Positions 8,466 to 16,647 of a DNA stretch of 64,000 nucleotides are shown here, piece by piece (position 1 is the first letter of the stretch; each line of letters opens with the position of its first letter). The DNA comes from JACRLV01 sp045863555 (GTDB taxonomy: Bacteria > Planctomycetota > Phycisphaerae > UBA1845 > Fen-1342). The stretch is taken from positions 16,501-80,500 of the forward strand of contig BTUU01000023.1 of the NCBI GenBank assembly GCA_045863555.1, in the 5' to 3' direction. Under the pieces are notes generated by a model. It saw only the letters and a program-made list of their open reading frames with translations. It did not search any database and was not told where the DNA came from. Made by a program: the position numbers and the translations under genes.

Positions 8466-9998
8466 ATGCTCCGTACGCCTGACAATTCACCGCTGCTCGC
8501 CATGTCAAGGATCTCCAAGTCCTTCGGCGCTCAGCGCGCCCTCATCGATGTTGACTTCGACCTTCGCGCCGGCGAGGTCCATATCCTTGCCGGCGAGAAT
8601 GGGGCGGGGAAGAGCACGCTCATCAAGATCCTCGGCGGCGTCCACCGGCCGGACGCCGGCGAGATCCGCATCCACGGCCGCCCTGTGCGGTTCCGCTCGC
8701 CGCGAGAGGCCAGCGCCGCCGGGATCGCCCTCATCCACCAGGAACTCTCCCTCGCCCCGTCCCTCTCCGTCGCTGACAACGTCTTCCTCGGCCGCGAACG
8801 CTCGACCGCCGGCTTCGTCGACTACGGGGCCCAGTACGCCGAGTGCCGCGCGATCCTCGGCCGCCTCGGCCTCAACGTCGACCCGCGCGAGCTCGTCGGC
8901 GACCTGCCCATCTCGATGCAGCAGATGATCGAGATCGCCAAGGCCCTCAGCCGCGACGCCTCGATCCTCGTCATGGACGAGCCGACCAGCGCCCTGAGCG
9001 ACATGGAGACCAGCCGCCTGTTCGCCTGCGTCGACGACCTGCGAAACCAGGGCCGCGGGATCATCTACATCACGCACAAGCTCGAAGAGGTCTACCGCGT
9101 CGCCGACCGCATCACCGTCCTCCGCGACGGCCGCTGGATCGCCTCCGCACCCGCGAGCGAGATGCCGCCGCCGGCGCTGATCCGCAACATGGTCGGCCGC
9201 GAGATCGACGACTCAGCACGCGAAACCGCCGCGCTCTCGGCCCAGCCGCCCATCCTGGAACTCGGCGACGTCTCGGTCACAGCGGCGAATCGCGGCGGCC
9301 GCCCGCTCGTCGAGCGCGTCTCGCTCGCCGTCCGCCCCGGTGAGATCGTCGGCCTCGCGGGCCTCCAGGGCTCCGGCAACAGCGACCTGCTCCTCGGCCT
9401 CTTCGGCGCACCGCACCGCCGCCTTTCGGGCCACGTGCGCGTCAACGGCCGCCCTTACGCACCGACGACGCCGGGCAGCGCCATCCGCCGCGGGCTCGCC
9501 CTCGTCACCAACGACCGGCAGCGCACCGGCCTCGTCCTGAACCTGAGTGTCGCCGCGAACGCCACGCTCGCCTCGCTGGAGCGCGTCTCGCCCGGCGGGT
9601 GGATGAGCCGCGGCCGCGAACTGGCCCTCGCCCGCACGACCGAGCGGCTGCGCCTCCGCGCCGCGTCGCTCGACCAGCCGGTCTCGTCGCTCTCCGGCGG
9701 AAACCAGCAGAAGGTCGTGCTCGCGAAATGGATGAACACCGACCCGCGGATCATCCTGCTCGACGAGCCGACGCGCGGCGTGGACATCGGCGCCAAGCAC
9801 GAAATCTACGACCTCATGCGGGCGTGGTGCGCCGAGGGCCGCGCGCTTATCCTCATCACCTCGGAAATGCCGGAGCTGCTGCTCATGTGCCACCGCATCC
9901 TCGTCCTGCACCGCGGCCGGGCGACCGCCCTGCTCGACCGCGCCGAAGCGACGCAGGAGCGCATCCTCGCGGCGTCGATGGGAGGCGGCGGTGAGTGA
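8466..9998 (+). CDS. Sugar-type ABC transporter ATP-binding protein (RbsA/MglA class, two nucleotide-binding domains)
   Basis: The 510-residue protein fuses two ABC ATPase domains, as in ribose, xylose and galactose importers. Domain 1 has Walker A GENGAGKST, a divergent signature LPISMQQM, and Walker B ILVMDEPTSALSD. Domain 2 has an altered Walker A (GLQGSGNS), signature LSGGNQQK and Walker B IILLDEPTRGVD. The loss of the canonical lysine in the second Walker A is the family norm. The start at 8466 leaves a typical N-terminus before the first strand. The permease gene begins within its last codons, so the two are translationally coupled. No substrate-binding lipoprotein lies beside them. Confidence 0.92.
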   Translation: MLRTPDNSPLLAMSRISKSFGAQRALIDVDFDLRAGEVHILAGENGAGKSTLIKILGGVHRPDAGEIRIHGRPVRFRSPREASAAGIALIHQELSLAPSLSVADNVFLGRERSTAGFVDYGAQYAECRAILGRLGLNVDPRELVGDLPISMQQMIEIAKALSRDASILVMDEPTSALSDMETSRLFACVDDLRNQGRGIIYITHKLEEVYRVADRITVLRDGRWIASAPASEMPPPALIRNMVGREIDDSARETAALSAQPPILELGDVSVTAANRGGRPLVERVSLAVRPGEIVGLAGLQGSGNSDLLLGLFGAPHRRLSGHVRVNGRPYAPTTPGSAIRRGLALVTNDRQRTGLVLNLSVAANATLASLERVSPGGWMSRGRELALARTTERLRLRAASLDQPVSSLSGGNQQKVVLAKWMNTDPRIILLDEPTRGVDIGAKHEIYDLMRAWCAEGRALILITSEMPELLLMCHRILVLHRGRATALLDRAEATQERILAASMGGGGE

Positions 9999-11022
9999 TG
10001 CGCTACCGCGACTCGATTCGGCGGCCGCGAGCGGAGGCGCATCGCCGCTCGTCCGGCTGTTTCGCAATCCGGCGACGATGGGTGTGGCCGCACTGCTCTT
10101 CGTGCTCGCCCTCGGACTCGTCTTCCACGCCGACGGTGCGTTCTATAAATGGTCAACCCACCGCGACGCCCTGCGGCAAGCGTCGGTCTACGGCATCCTC
10201 GCCTGCGGCATGACGCTGGTCATCATCACCGCGGGCATCGACCTCTCCGTCGGCAGCATCCTCGGCCTCGTGGCCGTCTGCTTCTCGCTCTTCACGATTC
10301 ACTGGGGCTGGTCGGCGGCCGTCGCGATCCCGGCCGCGCTGGCGATCGGAACAGCCTGCGGGGCGCTCTCCGGCGGTCTGATCGCCCGCTTTGCGATCCA
10401 GCCGTTCATTGTCACGCTGGCGATGATGGTCTTCGCTCGCGGCCTGGCGAAGACCGTCTCCGGCGGCATGAAGGTCTCGACCGCGATCAAGCAGCCCGAC
10501 GGCACCTACCAGTACGTCGACGTGCCCGACCTCTTCGCGATGATCGATTCGCGGCTCCTGGCCGACAACCTGCACGTCGTCAGCGTGATCTTCCTGCTGT
10601 GCGTGCTGCTCTCGTGGGTCGGGCTCTCGCGACTCCGCTGGGGCCGCTACGCCTACGCGATCGGCGGCAACGAGGAGGCGGCGCGGCTATCCGGCGTACC
10701 CGTCGCGGCCGTGAAGATCGGGGTCTACGCGCTTTCCGGCCTCTTCGCGGCCGTCGCGGGTATCTGCCAGGCAGCCCAGGAGCGCCAGGGCGACCCCGAG
10801 GCGGGGCTCACATACGAGCTGAGCGCGATCGCGATCGTCGTCATCGGCGGGACGAGCCTGATGGGCGGGCGCGGCGGCCTCGGGCTCACGCTGCTGGGCA
10901 CGCTGATCATCGGCTACGTCGAGAAGATTCTCAGCATCAACGCCCTGCCCGAAGCCAACCGGCTGATGCTGACGGGGGCGATCATCGTCATCGCGGTGTT
11001 GATGCAGCGGCGGAAGGGGTGA
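9991..11022 (+). CDS. Sugar-type ABC transporter permease (RbsC class)
   Basis: This 343-residue polytopic membrane protein has the features of the RbsC/XylH/MglC permease family: multiple hydrophobic helices, the GIDLSVGSILGL segment, and the late GGTSLMGGRGG loop. It begins with GTG at 9991, overlapping the end of the ATPase gene by 8 bases. With the ATPase it should form the membrane part of a monosaccharide or related-solute importer. The binding protein that sets specificity must be encoded elsewhere. Confidence 0.92.
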   Translation: MSDALPRLDSAAASGGASPLVRLFRNPATMGVAALLFVLALGLVFHADGAFYKWSTHRDALRQASVYGILACGMTLVIITAGIDLSVGSILGLVAVCFSLFTIHWGWSAAVAIPAALAIGTACGALSGGLIARFAIQPFIVTLAMMVFARGLAKTVSGGMKVSTAIKQPDGTYQYVDVPDLFAMIDSRLLADNLHVVSVIFLLCVLLSWVGLSRLRWGRYAYAIGGNEEAARLSGVPVAAVKIGVYALSGLFAAVAGICQAAQERQGDPEAGLTYELSAIAIVVIGGTSLMGGRGGLGLTLLGTLIIGYVEKILSINALPEANRLMLTGAIIVIAVLMQRRKG

Positions 11023-11065
11023 CAAGGGGACAAAGGAACCAGGTAACAAGCGCCAATGGGCCACC

Positions 11066-12169
11066 CTACAAGAGGCCGCGGGTGAAGGTGTAGGAGCCGA
11101 TGTGCCGCTGCTCAACGATGCGCAGCGAGGTCGCGTCGCGGACTCGGTCGAGTGAGTCACCGCCGATGGGACGCAAGGCATCACGGCCGGGGATCAGAAT
11201 CGGCGCGGTGTAGATGTGAACTTCGTCGGCCAGGCCGCGGCTCAGAAATGCACCGTGAACCTGGGCCCCGCCCTCGACGAGCACATTCGCGAAGCCCGAC
11301 TCACCGATGTGGTCGAGCAGCGCCGCCGGATCGACCGAATCGCGCTGTTTTCCGACCCGGACGATGCGGCAGCCGGCTTTTTCGAGCCTGGATACTGCAG
11401 GTTTCGCGGCGGCGGCCGTCGTGACGATCCACGTCGGCGTCTCGCGCGCGGTTCGAACGAGTTTCGACCGCATCGGCGTCCGCAGCTTCGAATCCAGCAC
11501 GACCCGCACGGCCACGCGTCGCGGCCGGCCGACGCGGCACGTCAATTCCGGGTCATCCCGCAGCACCGTATTCACGCCGACCACGATCGCATCGACGCGC
11601 CCGCGCGTCTTGTGCGCATGCGCCCGGCACGCCTCGTCGCTGATCCACTTCGAGTCACCCGACGCCGTCGCGATCGCGCCGTCGAGGCTTTGGGCCCACT
11701 TGAGGATCACCCACGGCCGGCCCGTTTTCACGAGCTTCGTGAACGGCGCGTTGAGCGTCTCGGCTTCCTCGCGCAGCAGGCCGAGTTCGACGTCGATGCC
11801 CGCCGCTCGGAGCAGCTTTGCACCGCGACCGCGGACGCGCGGGTTGGGATCAGTCATCGCCGCGACGACGCGCGATACACCCGCCTTGATCAGCGCATCC
11901 GTACACGCCGGCGTCTTACCGTGATAGCAGCAAGGTTCGAGCGTGACGTACGCCGTCGCGCCGCGCGCCGCCGCGCCCGCGCTTCGAAGCGCGAACACCT
12001 CCGCATGCGGTCCGCCGAACCGCTTGTGCCAGCCCTCGCCCACGACCCGCCCGCTGCGCACGAGCACGCACCCCACCATCGGGTTCGGCTCGACCGAGCC
12101 CTGGCCGCGCGCGGCCAGCCGCAGCGCCCGCCGCATCATCTGCGCATCGAATTCCGCGATTCTGGACAT
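11066..12169 (-). CDS. ribD: RibD, bifunctional riboflavin biosynthesis deaminase/reductase
   Basis: The 367-residue enzyme catalyses the second and third steps of riboflavin synthesis: deamination of the pyrimidine from GTP cyclohydrolase II, then NADPH reduction of its ribosyl side chain. The N-terminal deaminase domain has the zinc ligands His55 and Glu57 in HAE, and Cys80/Cys89 in EPCCYHGKTPAC. The C-terminal RibD_C reductase domain (from about 150) contains LKWAQSLDGAIA and a GGAQVHGAFL block. The start abuts the stop of the upstream DUF1571-like gene with no gap, implying cotranscription. No other riboflavin gene is in view. Confidence 0.95.
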   Translation of the reverse strand: MSRIAEFDAQMMRRALRLAARGQGSVEPNPMVGCVLVRSGRVVGEGWHKRFGGPHAEVFALRSAGAAARGATAYVTLEPCCYHGKTPACTDALIKAGVSRVVAAMTDPNPRVRGRGAKLLRAAGIDVELGLLREEAETLNAPFTKLVKTGRPWVILKWAQSLDGAIATASGDSKWISDEACRAHAHKTRGRVDAIVVGVNTVLRDDPELTCRVGRPRRVAVRVVLDSKLRTPMRSKLVRTARETPTWIVTTAAAAKPAVSRLEKAGCRIVRVGKQRDSVDPAALLDHIGESGFANVLVEGGAQVHGAFLSRGLADEVHIYTAPILIPGRDALRPIGGDSLDRVRDATSLRIVEQRHIGSYTFTRGLL

Positions 12170-13030
12170 TTACTCTTCGGGTGGAGCATCCGCCGCGGCG
12201 GCCGCGTCGTCTTCGGCCGGCGGGTTGCGCTCGAGGTCGAGCAGGAAGTCATCGTCGCTGAGCGTCACGGTCGTGTCGAGGTCCTCGTAGAAATAGGCCG
12301 TGTCGATCGTCTCATCCGGGAAACGCGTGATGGTCCCCACCGGCAGCTCGGTCTCGACGTCGAAGTAGATCTCCTGGATCGGCGCGGCGAAGAGCGCTGG
12401 CGAATACTCCAGCCGCAGCCCGGCCGCGAGCCGCTGTGACTCGCCGATCCGCGACGTTCCGAGAAATGTGATCTTCGCCCCGTCGCGGCCCTTCTCGTAC
12501 GTCGCGAGCGTCCGCGTCAGCATGTTCTCCATGCCGAAGTCGCGCACCGTGTACCGGGCCTCGCCCCACGTCACCGGCGTCTGAATGCTGACGCGGGTGA
12601 TGCCCGGCTTCAGGCCGAATAGCCCATTGCGCGGCACGAACCGCACCTGGTCCTTCTGCTGGCCCTCGACGTACGTCGACTCGCCATACTTGATGTCCGG
12701 GTCGGTCCACTTCATGCGGATGCTGAACGGGCTGCGGCGGAACCAGCACAGGATCCGCTCCGGCCCCTGCATCGACTTCAGAAAGCCCAGGCCGCGGCGC
12801 TCCTGGCGGATGAACGTGATCGTGTACTGGTCGAATTTCGCGCAGCGGTCGCGAACCTCGGTGATGTAACCGATCGGGTCGTTCTTCAGCCGCAGTTCCT
12901 GCCGCCGCGCGACGCCGACGTCGGACGCCTCGGCCGACTTGACCATCCCGACGCTCTTGGGCCCGGCCGTGCAGCCGGTCAGGCAGGCGAGCACGGCGGC
13001 GACGATTGACAATTGGGCGGTTTTTCTCAT
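12170..13030 (-). CDS. DUF1571-like lipoprotein
   Basis: The 286-residue product starts at 13030 and has a lipoprotein signal ending in the lipobox ACLTGC (about residues 16-21). The body is a soluble beta-rich domain (DQYTITFIRQER, then WFRRSPFSIRMKW) similar to the DUF1571 family and, more distantly, to LolA-like outer-membrane lipid-binding folds. The acidic tail is rich in Ala, Asp and Pro. It is cotranscribed with ribD (no gap), though no functional link is apparent. Role unknown. Confidence 0.75.
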   Translation of the reverse strand: MRKTAQLSIVAAVLACLTGCTAGPKSVGMVKSAEASDVGVARRQELRLKNDPIGYITEVRDRCAKFDQYTITFIRQERRGLGFLKSMQGPERILCWFRRSPFSIRMKWTDPDIKYGESTYVEGQQKDQVRFVPRNGLFGLKPGITRVSIQTPVTWGEARYTVRDFGMENMLTRTLATYEKGRDGAKITFLGTSRIGESQRLAAGLRLEYSPALFAAPIQEIYFDVETELPVGTITRFPDETIDTAYFYEDLDTTVTLSDDDFLLDLERNPPAEDDAAAAADAPPEE

Positions 13031-13149
13031 CGAATGGCGGATTCTAACGGGGATTTGAGCCGTCGGCAGGCGCGCGGGGCCGCCGCGGCAGGAAATGCAA
13101 TTCATGACCGGCCGGGGCGGTGCTGATCCGTTGATGGGGAGACGCTAGA

Positions 13150-13368
13150 ATGGGGAAGAAGGAGCAAGACATGAGCGCCGTTCCCAGTCCGAAAGCGCAG
13201 GCGCGCGACGTGCTCGATCGGCTGCCCGATGACTGCACGATCGAGGACGTGCAATATCACCTCTATGTGGCGGAGAAATTGCGTCGCCGAATCGAACAGG
13301 CCGACCGTGGAGATACGGTTTCGCACGCTGAGGCGGAGAAGCGGCTGGAGAAATGGCTTATCAAGTAG
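13150..13368 (+). CDS. Antitoxin-like small protein (partner of ParE/RelE toxin)
   Basis: This 72-residue helical protein (or 65 residues from the internal Met at 13171) has the pattern of short antitoxins whose body reads LDRLPDDCTIEDVQYHLYV then VSHAEAEKRLEKWL. It overlaps the start of the toxin gene by 16 bases, the usual arrangement of a type II toxin-antitoxin operon. It should bind and neutralise the downstream toxin and repress the shared promoter. Confidence 0.78.
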   Translation: MGKKEQDMSAVPSPKAQARDVLDRLPDDCTIEDVQYHLYVAEKLRRRIEQADRGDTVSHAEAEKRLEKWLIK

Positions 13369-13664
13369 TTTGGACCACTGGCGCGCTCGACGACCTGGAC
13401 GGCATCGCAGCGTACATCGCGCTGGATTCGTCCGCACATGCCGCCGCTGTCGTGTCGCGAATACTCGAATGTTCGCTGTCCGTCGCGGACTTTCCGCTCG
13501 CGCATCGACCAGTCCCCGAACTCGGCGACGACGCCGTGCGGCAGCGAATTGTCTATAGCTATCGGCTCATCTACCGAGTGCTCCAGGATGCCGGTCGTAT
13601 TGAGATCCTCGCGGTGATCCACGGTGCGCGACTCCTCCCCGAGGACTTACGCGATCGCGGTTAG
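13353..13664 (+). CDS. RelE/ParE-family toxin
   Basis: The 103-residue protein has the compact RelE/ParE fold signature: an N-terminal strand, VWTTGALDDLDGIAAYIA helix pair, FPLAHRPVPELG turn, RQRIVYSYRLIYRV strands and a final strand with ILAVIHGARLL. Family members either cut mRNA on the ribosome or poison gyrase; the ILAVIHGAR C-terminal strand and the helix pattern favour the ParE-like side, but this cannot be settled here. It is coupled to the upstream antitoxin gene. Confidence 0.82.
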   Translation: MAYQVVWTTGALDDLDGIAAYIALDSSAHAAAVVSRILECSLSVADFPLAHRPVPELGDDAVRQRIVYSYRLIYRVLQDAGRIEILAVIHGARLLPEDLRDRG

Positions 13665-13699
13665 CTCAGCCTCGACGACCACCCGCAACAGGAAAACCC

Positions 13700-14392
13700 A
13701 TGCCTGCGAGAATGATCCCCTGGTCGCTGCCCGCGATGGCGCACGACGAACAGCTGCGCGCCGGGCGGACGCTGCTGGAGACGATGCGGACACGGCGGTC
13801 GTGCCGGGCGTTTTCACCGCGGCCGGTGGCTCGGGATGTGCTGGAACTGGCACTCGAAATCGCCCACTCCGCACCCAGCGGGGCCAATCGCCGGCCGTGG
13901 CGGTTCGTGTGCATCGACGATCCGGCCATCAAGCGCGAGATCCGCCTCGCGGCCGAGGCCGAGGAACGCGAGAGCTACGACCACCGCATGCCGCAGGAGT
14001 GGCTCGACGCGCTGGAGCCGATCGGCACGAACGCGGAGAAGCCGTTTCTCGAAATCGCACCATGGCTCGTGGTCGTCTTTCGCGTCGACTGGGAGGAAAC
14101 GGCCGACGGGCGGCGGCTGAAAAACTACTACCCCGTCGAGAGCACGGGCCTCGCGAGCGGGTTCTTCCTCGCCGCGTGCCACCACCTCGGCCTCGCGACG
14201 CTCACGCACACGCCCAGCCCGATGGGTTTCCTGCGCAACATCTGCCGACGCCCGGCGGCAGAGAAGCCGTTCCTATTGATCCCGGTCGGCTACCCGGCGG
14301 ACGACGCGACCGTTCCGGACTTGTCCCGGAAGCCGCTCGCCGAGGCGGTGCAGTGGAACCGGGCAGGATGTGAAAAGCGTGAAATAACCTAA
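13700..14392 (+). CDS. Iodotyrosine-deiodinase-like nitroreductase-family flavoprotein
   Basis: The 230-residue protein belongs to the FMN-binding nitroreductase fold and is closest in pattern to iodotyrosine deiodinase (IYD). The FMN-contacting RTRRSCRAF block is near the N-terminus (31-39), APSGANRRPW near 58-67, and VGYPADDATVPDLSRKPL near the end closely matches the IYD C-terminus. The three substrate-clamping residues of IYD (Glu, Tyr and Lys with spacing 4 and 21) are present as Glu89, Tyr93 and Lys114. This implies reductive dehalogenation of a halotyrosine or a related zwitterionic substrate, as inferred from established IYD structures. It sits directly after a toxin-antitoxin pair. 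Confidence 0.85.
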   Translation: MPARMIPWSLPAMAHDEQLRAGRTLLETMRTRRSCRAFSPRPVARDVLELALEIAHSAPSGANRRPWRFVCIDDPAIKREIRLAAEAEERESYDHRMPQEWLDALEPIGTNAEKPFLEIAPWLVVVFRVDWEETADGRRLKNYYPVESTGLASGFFLAACHHLGLATLTHTPSPMGFLRNICRRPAAEKPFLLIPVGYPADDATVPDLSRKPLAEAVQWNRAGCEKREIT

Positions 14393-14448
14393 AACTGCAG
14401 ACGCTCAACCCGCCGTTTGTTCCGCGTCTGATTCGGCGCCCGAAACGG

Positions 14449-14472
14449 GCGCAGCAGCGTCGGCCCGCTGGG
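14449..14472. repeat. 24-bp direct repeat, left copy
   Basis: A 24-base stretch is identical to 15461-15484 in the same orientation. The two copies bracket the metallophosphatase remnant and the small dockerin gene. The repeat reads GPTLLR on the minus strand, which is the beginning of a conserved partner-gene motif seen at the right copy, so both look like remains of the same gene. Confidence 0.7.
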
Positions 14473-14630
14473 TGACGTATCTGTGCAACGGGGCGGTGTG
14501 CGGCGGCTGGTGGAAGGGGCCGAACCAGGAGTTTTCGGAGGGGTATTCGCTGGTTGATTTGTTCAGCGACGGGACGTTCGAGAGCGAGTATGTGACGTAT
14601 GGGTGGAAGGCGGAGACGGGGAAGGCGTAG
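14472..14630 (+). pseudogene. 3' remnant of the metallophosphatase gene (duplicate of the gene at 1987-2982)
   Basis: The 53 codons from VTYLCNGAVCGGWW to the terminal WKAETGKA and stop match the C-terminus of the metallophosphatase encoded at 1987-2145. There is one visible amino-acid change (Gly to Ser in the EGY block) and a handful of mostly silent base changes. There is no start codon context, catalytic core or signal peptide, so the fragment is not functional as an enzyme. Its junction lies exactly at the end of the 24-bp direct repeat. Confidence 0.85.
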
Positions 14631-14759
14631 GCGGCACCAGCCAGCGTGGCGCCAATGACGGTATTTCGGGAACCGGCACGGCTTTTGCCCATCTAATCCC
14701 TGGCAGGCCAACGCGGATATCAATGGATAAAGCGTAACCGGCCGCGTCAGGAGTCAATC

Positions 14760-15347
14760 GTGAGTCCCCGCGACGTTTTTGGTTTTCTCTTTCTCGCGGC
14801 ATGTATGGTCATCGCGTACGTGCTGGTACGGACCGAACAACCCGAGAGGCGCTCGAACGCAGCCGATGCGCAATTGAGCGCCGCCAGCTCGTCCGGAGAC
14901 GCTGACACCGTGGATCAAAATTCTCTGGCGACCGCGGTCGACGGTGCGAGCAGCTCGTTGCCGACCGTCCGACTCGACGACGCGGCCAAAGAACCGGCGG
15001 CCCCGGGCGAAAGCGATCTGACCAGGCTATGTCCGCAACCTCCATCGCGACCTAGCTTCATGAATGATAATAAGGCGGAACCGCCCCGCTTAATCTGCAA
15101 CTATGATCTCCGAATTCGCGACATGTTGAGGTCAATTCGAGCTCCAGGTGCGGGCGACTTGAACAACGATGGGGTGGTCGGTCTCGACGACTTGGCAGCG
15201 CAACTCTCGACGTTTGGTAAGTCAGCCGAGGCGCAATACGCAGATGGCGACATCGACAGCGATGGGGATGTCGACGAGGATGACATTGCCATTCTGGTAG
15301 AGAACTTGGGCACGTCCAGCGTGCCGTTCGCATTGCCCCGCGATTAG
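14760..15347 (+). CDS. Membrane-anchored protein with dockerin-like C-terminus
   Basis: The GTG at 14760 starts a 195-residue product with one N-terminal hydrophobic segment (VFGFLFLAACMVIAYVLV) acting as anchor or signal. A low-complexity Ala/Ser/Asp linker follows. The C-terminal 55 residues form two dockerin-like Ca-binding loops: DLNNDGVVGLDDLA and DIDSDGDVDEDDIA. There is no catalytic domain. It could be a small surface adaptor; function unknown. The gene lies inside the segment bounded by the 24-bp direct repeats. Confidence 0.7.
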   Translation: MSPRDVFGFLFLAACMVIAYVLVRTEQPERRSNAADAQLSAASSSGDADTVDQNSLATAVDGASSSLPTVRLDDAAKEPAAPGESDLTRLCPQPPSRPSFMNDNKAEPPRLICNYDLRIRDMLRSIRAPGAGDLNNDGVVGLDDLAAQLSTFGKSAEAQYADGDIDSDGDVDEDDIAILVENLGTSSVPFALPRD

Positions 15348-15391
15348 TCACGGATGTGAAGTGGAGCCATCTTAATTCACGCAACGGTCAA

Positions 15392-15484
15392 TCAACGGAA
15401 GCCGGCGAGTCTCGCAATGATCGCGTCGTCGACGCGCCGTTCATTCAGTGCCTGGAACGCGCGCAGCAGCGTCGGCCCGCTGGG
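15392..15484 (-). pseudogene. Possible truncated start of a partner gene
   Basis: In the frame ending at 15392 the residues GPTLLRAFQALNERRV, then IIARLAGFR, resemble the first helix and strand of nucleotidyltransferase-like toxin-partner proteins, cut off after about 30 codons. No start codon or ribosome site is convincing. The right copy of the 24-bp repeat (15461-15484) is its beginning. The evidence is a weak pattern match only. Confidence 0.3.
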
Positions 15485-15704
15485 CGGCAATGATCCTTCG
15501 GAATTCGTCACGAAGTCGCTCTTTCTCGCGGTTGCGCGCTGCCTGTACGCGGGCTCGACGGGCGCGGGATTCGGGATCGTCCGGCGCGAGAGCGCGGGCC
15601 GCGTCGAGCAGATCGCAGAGCGCCTGGAACCGCTCCGTCGGCGTCCGCGCCGCATTGATCGCGATTTGCTGCCGAATGCTCTCGTCGGCCCAGGTTTCCG
15701 CCAT
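15441..15704 (-). CDS. Small helical protein, possible partner of a lost nucleotidyltransferase-like toxin
   Basis: The 87-residue product from the ATG at 15704 is nearly all helix (ADESIRQQIAINAARTPTERF, with EKERLRDEFRRIIAA later). Proteins of this kind are commonly encoded just upstream of AbiEii/DUF6036-like nucleotidyltransferase genes; that link is from memory of such pairs. Downstream on the same strand, in an overlapping frame, lies GPTLLRAFQALNERRV followed soon by a stop (about 15392-15480), which looks like the truncated beginning of such a partner. Function unknown. Confidence 0.5.
   Translation of the reverse strand: MAETWADESIRQQIAINAARTPTERFQALCDLLDAARALAPDDPESRARRARVQAARNREKERLRDEFRRIIAAQRADAAARVPGTE
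15461..15484. repeat. 24-bp direct repeat, right copy
   Basis: This stretch is identical in sequence and orientation to 14449-14472. See the left copy for its context. Confidence 0.7.
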
Positions 15705-15816
15705 GCGGCTGATTCCTGTTTCCCCCCGGTTGCGTGCCGTCACGGAATTGTTCGGAGAGCGTAGGTAACGAGGTAATCAAGACCCACTCGTCATGAGATC
15801 CACTCGCAACCGCGCG

Positions 15817-16506
15817 TTACGACCCCATCTGCCGTGCGATATCTTGGTGCAGCGTGACCAGCTCTTCCAGCGGCACCGGGCGGCGGCTCGTCTTCTCGAT
15901 CGGTCGCGACTCCGTAGTCCAAAGGAAGGGTACGACGCTGAATCCATGGTTGTCGGGTGCTGCCGCGATTTCCTGCTCCCACCCCGCCCACCGCAGATCC
16001 GCGTAGAACGCCCGCCGCCGCTCTGCGTCCAACATCGCGTGAACCCAGGCGCTGTAACTGATCGCCAGCGAAGACCAGCCCAGGTCGTCTGGCCCAAAGT
16101 ACGCGACGTCGCCAGGCGACGCGCTGCCGAGAAAACCTCCGTTGATCGCGAATACGCCGCCGAGCACGTCGACTCCAACAACCACGCCGACCGGCGGCGC
16201 GTCCCCTGCCCAACCAAGAAGTGCGCTCGCCGACACGATGTTCAAGCGGCACCTTTCATGGCCGCAGCCAAGAATCCGCAGCCACCCGCCGTCTAGCAGG
16301 ATTCCACCGGTATGGAAGGCCAGTGCTCCCAGATAGGACCTTGCCGACACCTGCAAGGCTGCGATCTCGCGTCTCCCGGCATCGTTGCCGCCTGGAAGCA
16401 CAACAGGAGGGGGCACCGACTCGGTCAGCAACGCCACGATCACGGGCCATGCCGGATCGGGTACGTCCATCAGCTCTTCGACAGTTCGTCCCATCTGGTG
16501 AATCAT
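15817..16506 (-). CDS. DUF2625 family protein
   Basis: From the ATG at 16506 (or 16494) the product is about 229 residues. It follows the DUF2625 pattern closely: VEELMDVPDPAWPVI at the N-terminus, RSYLGALAFHTGGILLD, then LRILGCG, VLGGVFAINGGFLG in the middle, AYFGPDDLGW, and a C-terminal WAGWEQE with PFLWTTES and RRPVPLEEL. The family is a widespread soluble protein of unknown role, often encoded near variable or polymorphic-toxin loci. The longer open frame upstream (to 16821) overlaps the divergent VIT/vWA gene and lacks coding character. Confidence 0.8.
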   Translation of the reverse strand: MIHQMGRTVEELMDVPDPAWPVIVALLTESVPPPVVLPGGNDAGRREIAALQVSARSYLGALAFHTGGILLDGGWLRILGCGHERCRLNIVSASALLGWAGDAPPVGVVVGVDVLGGVFAINGGFLGSASPGDVAYFGPDDLGWSSLAISYSAWVHAMLDAERRRAFYADLRWAGWEQEIAAAPDNHGFSVVPFLWTTESRPIEKTSRRPVPLEELVTLHQDIARQMGS

Positions 16507-16647
16507 ACGAGTAAGGTGCCGGCCATCGTTCAGCGAATTCGTTGCGGACTCCCGCGGCGGGCGTTCGTCGCGGCCCAAATTTCGGGAACCAGCCCCCCGC
16601 CCGACCGTCCAATCTTCCGGCCGACCCACGACGGCAGGAGATGACCC

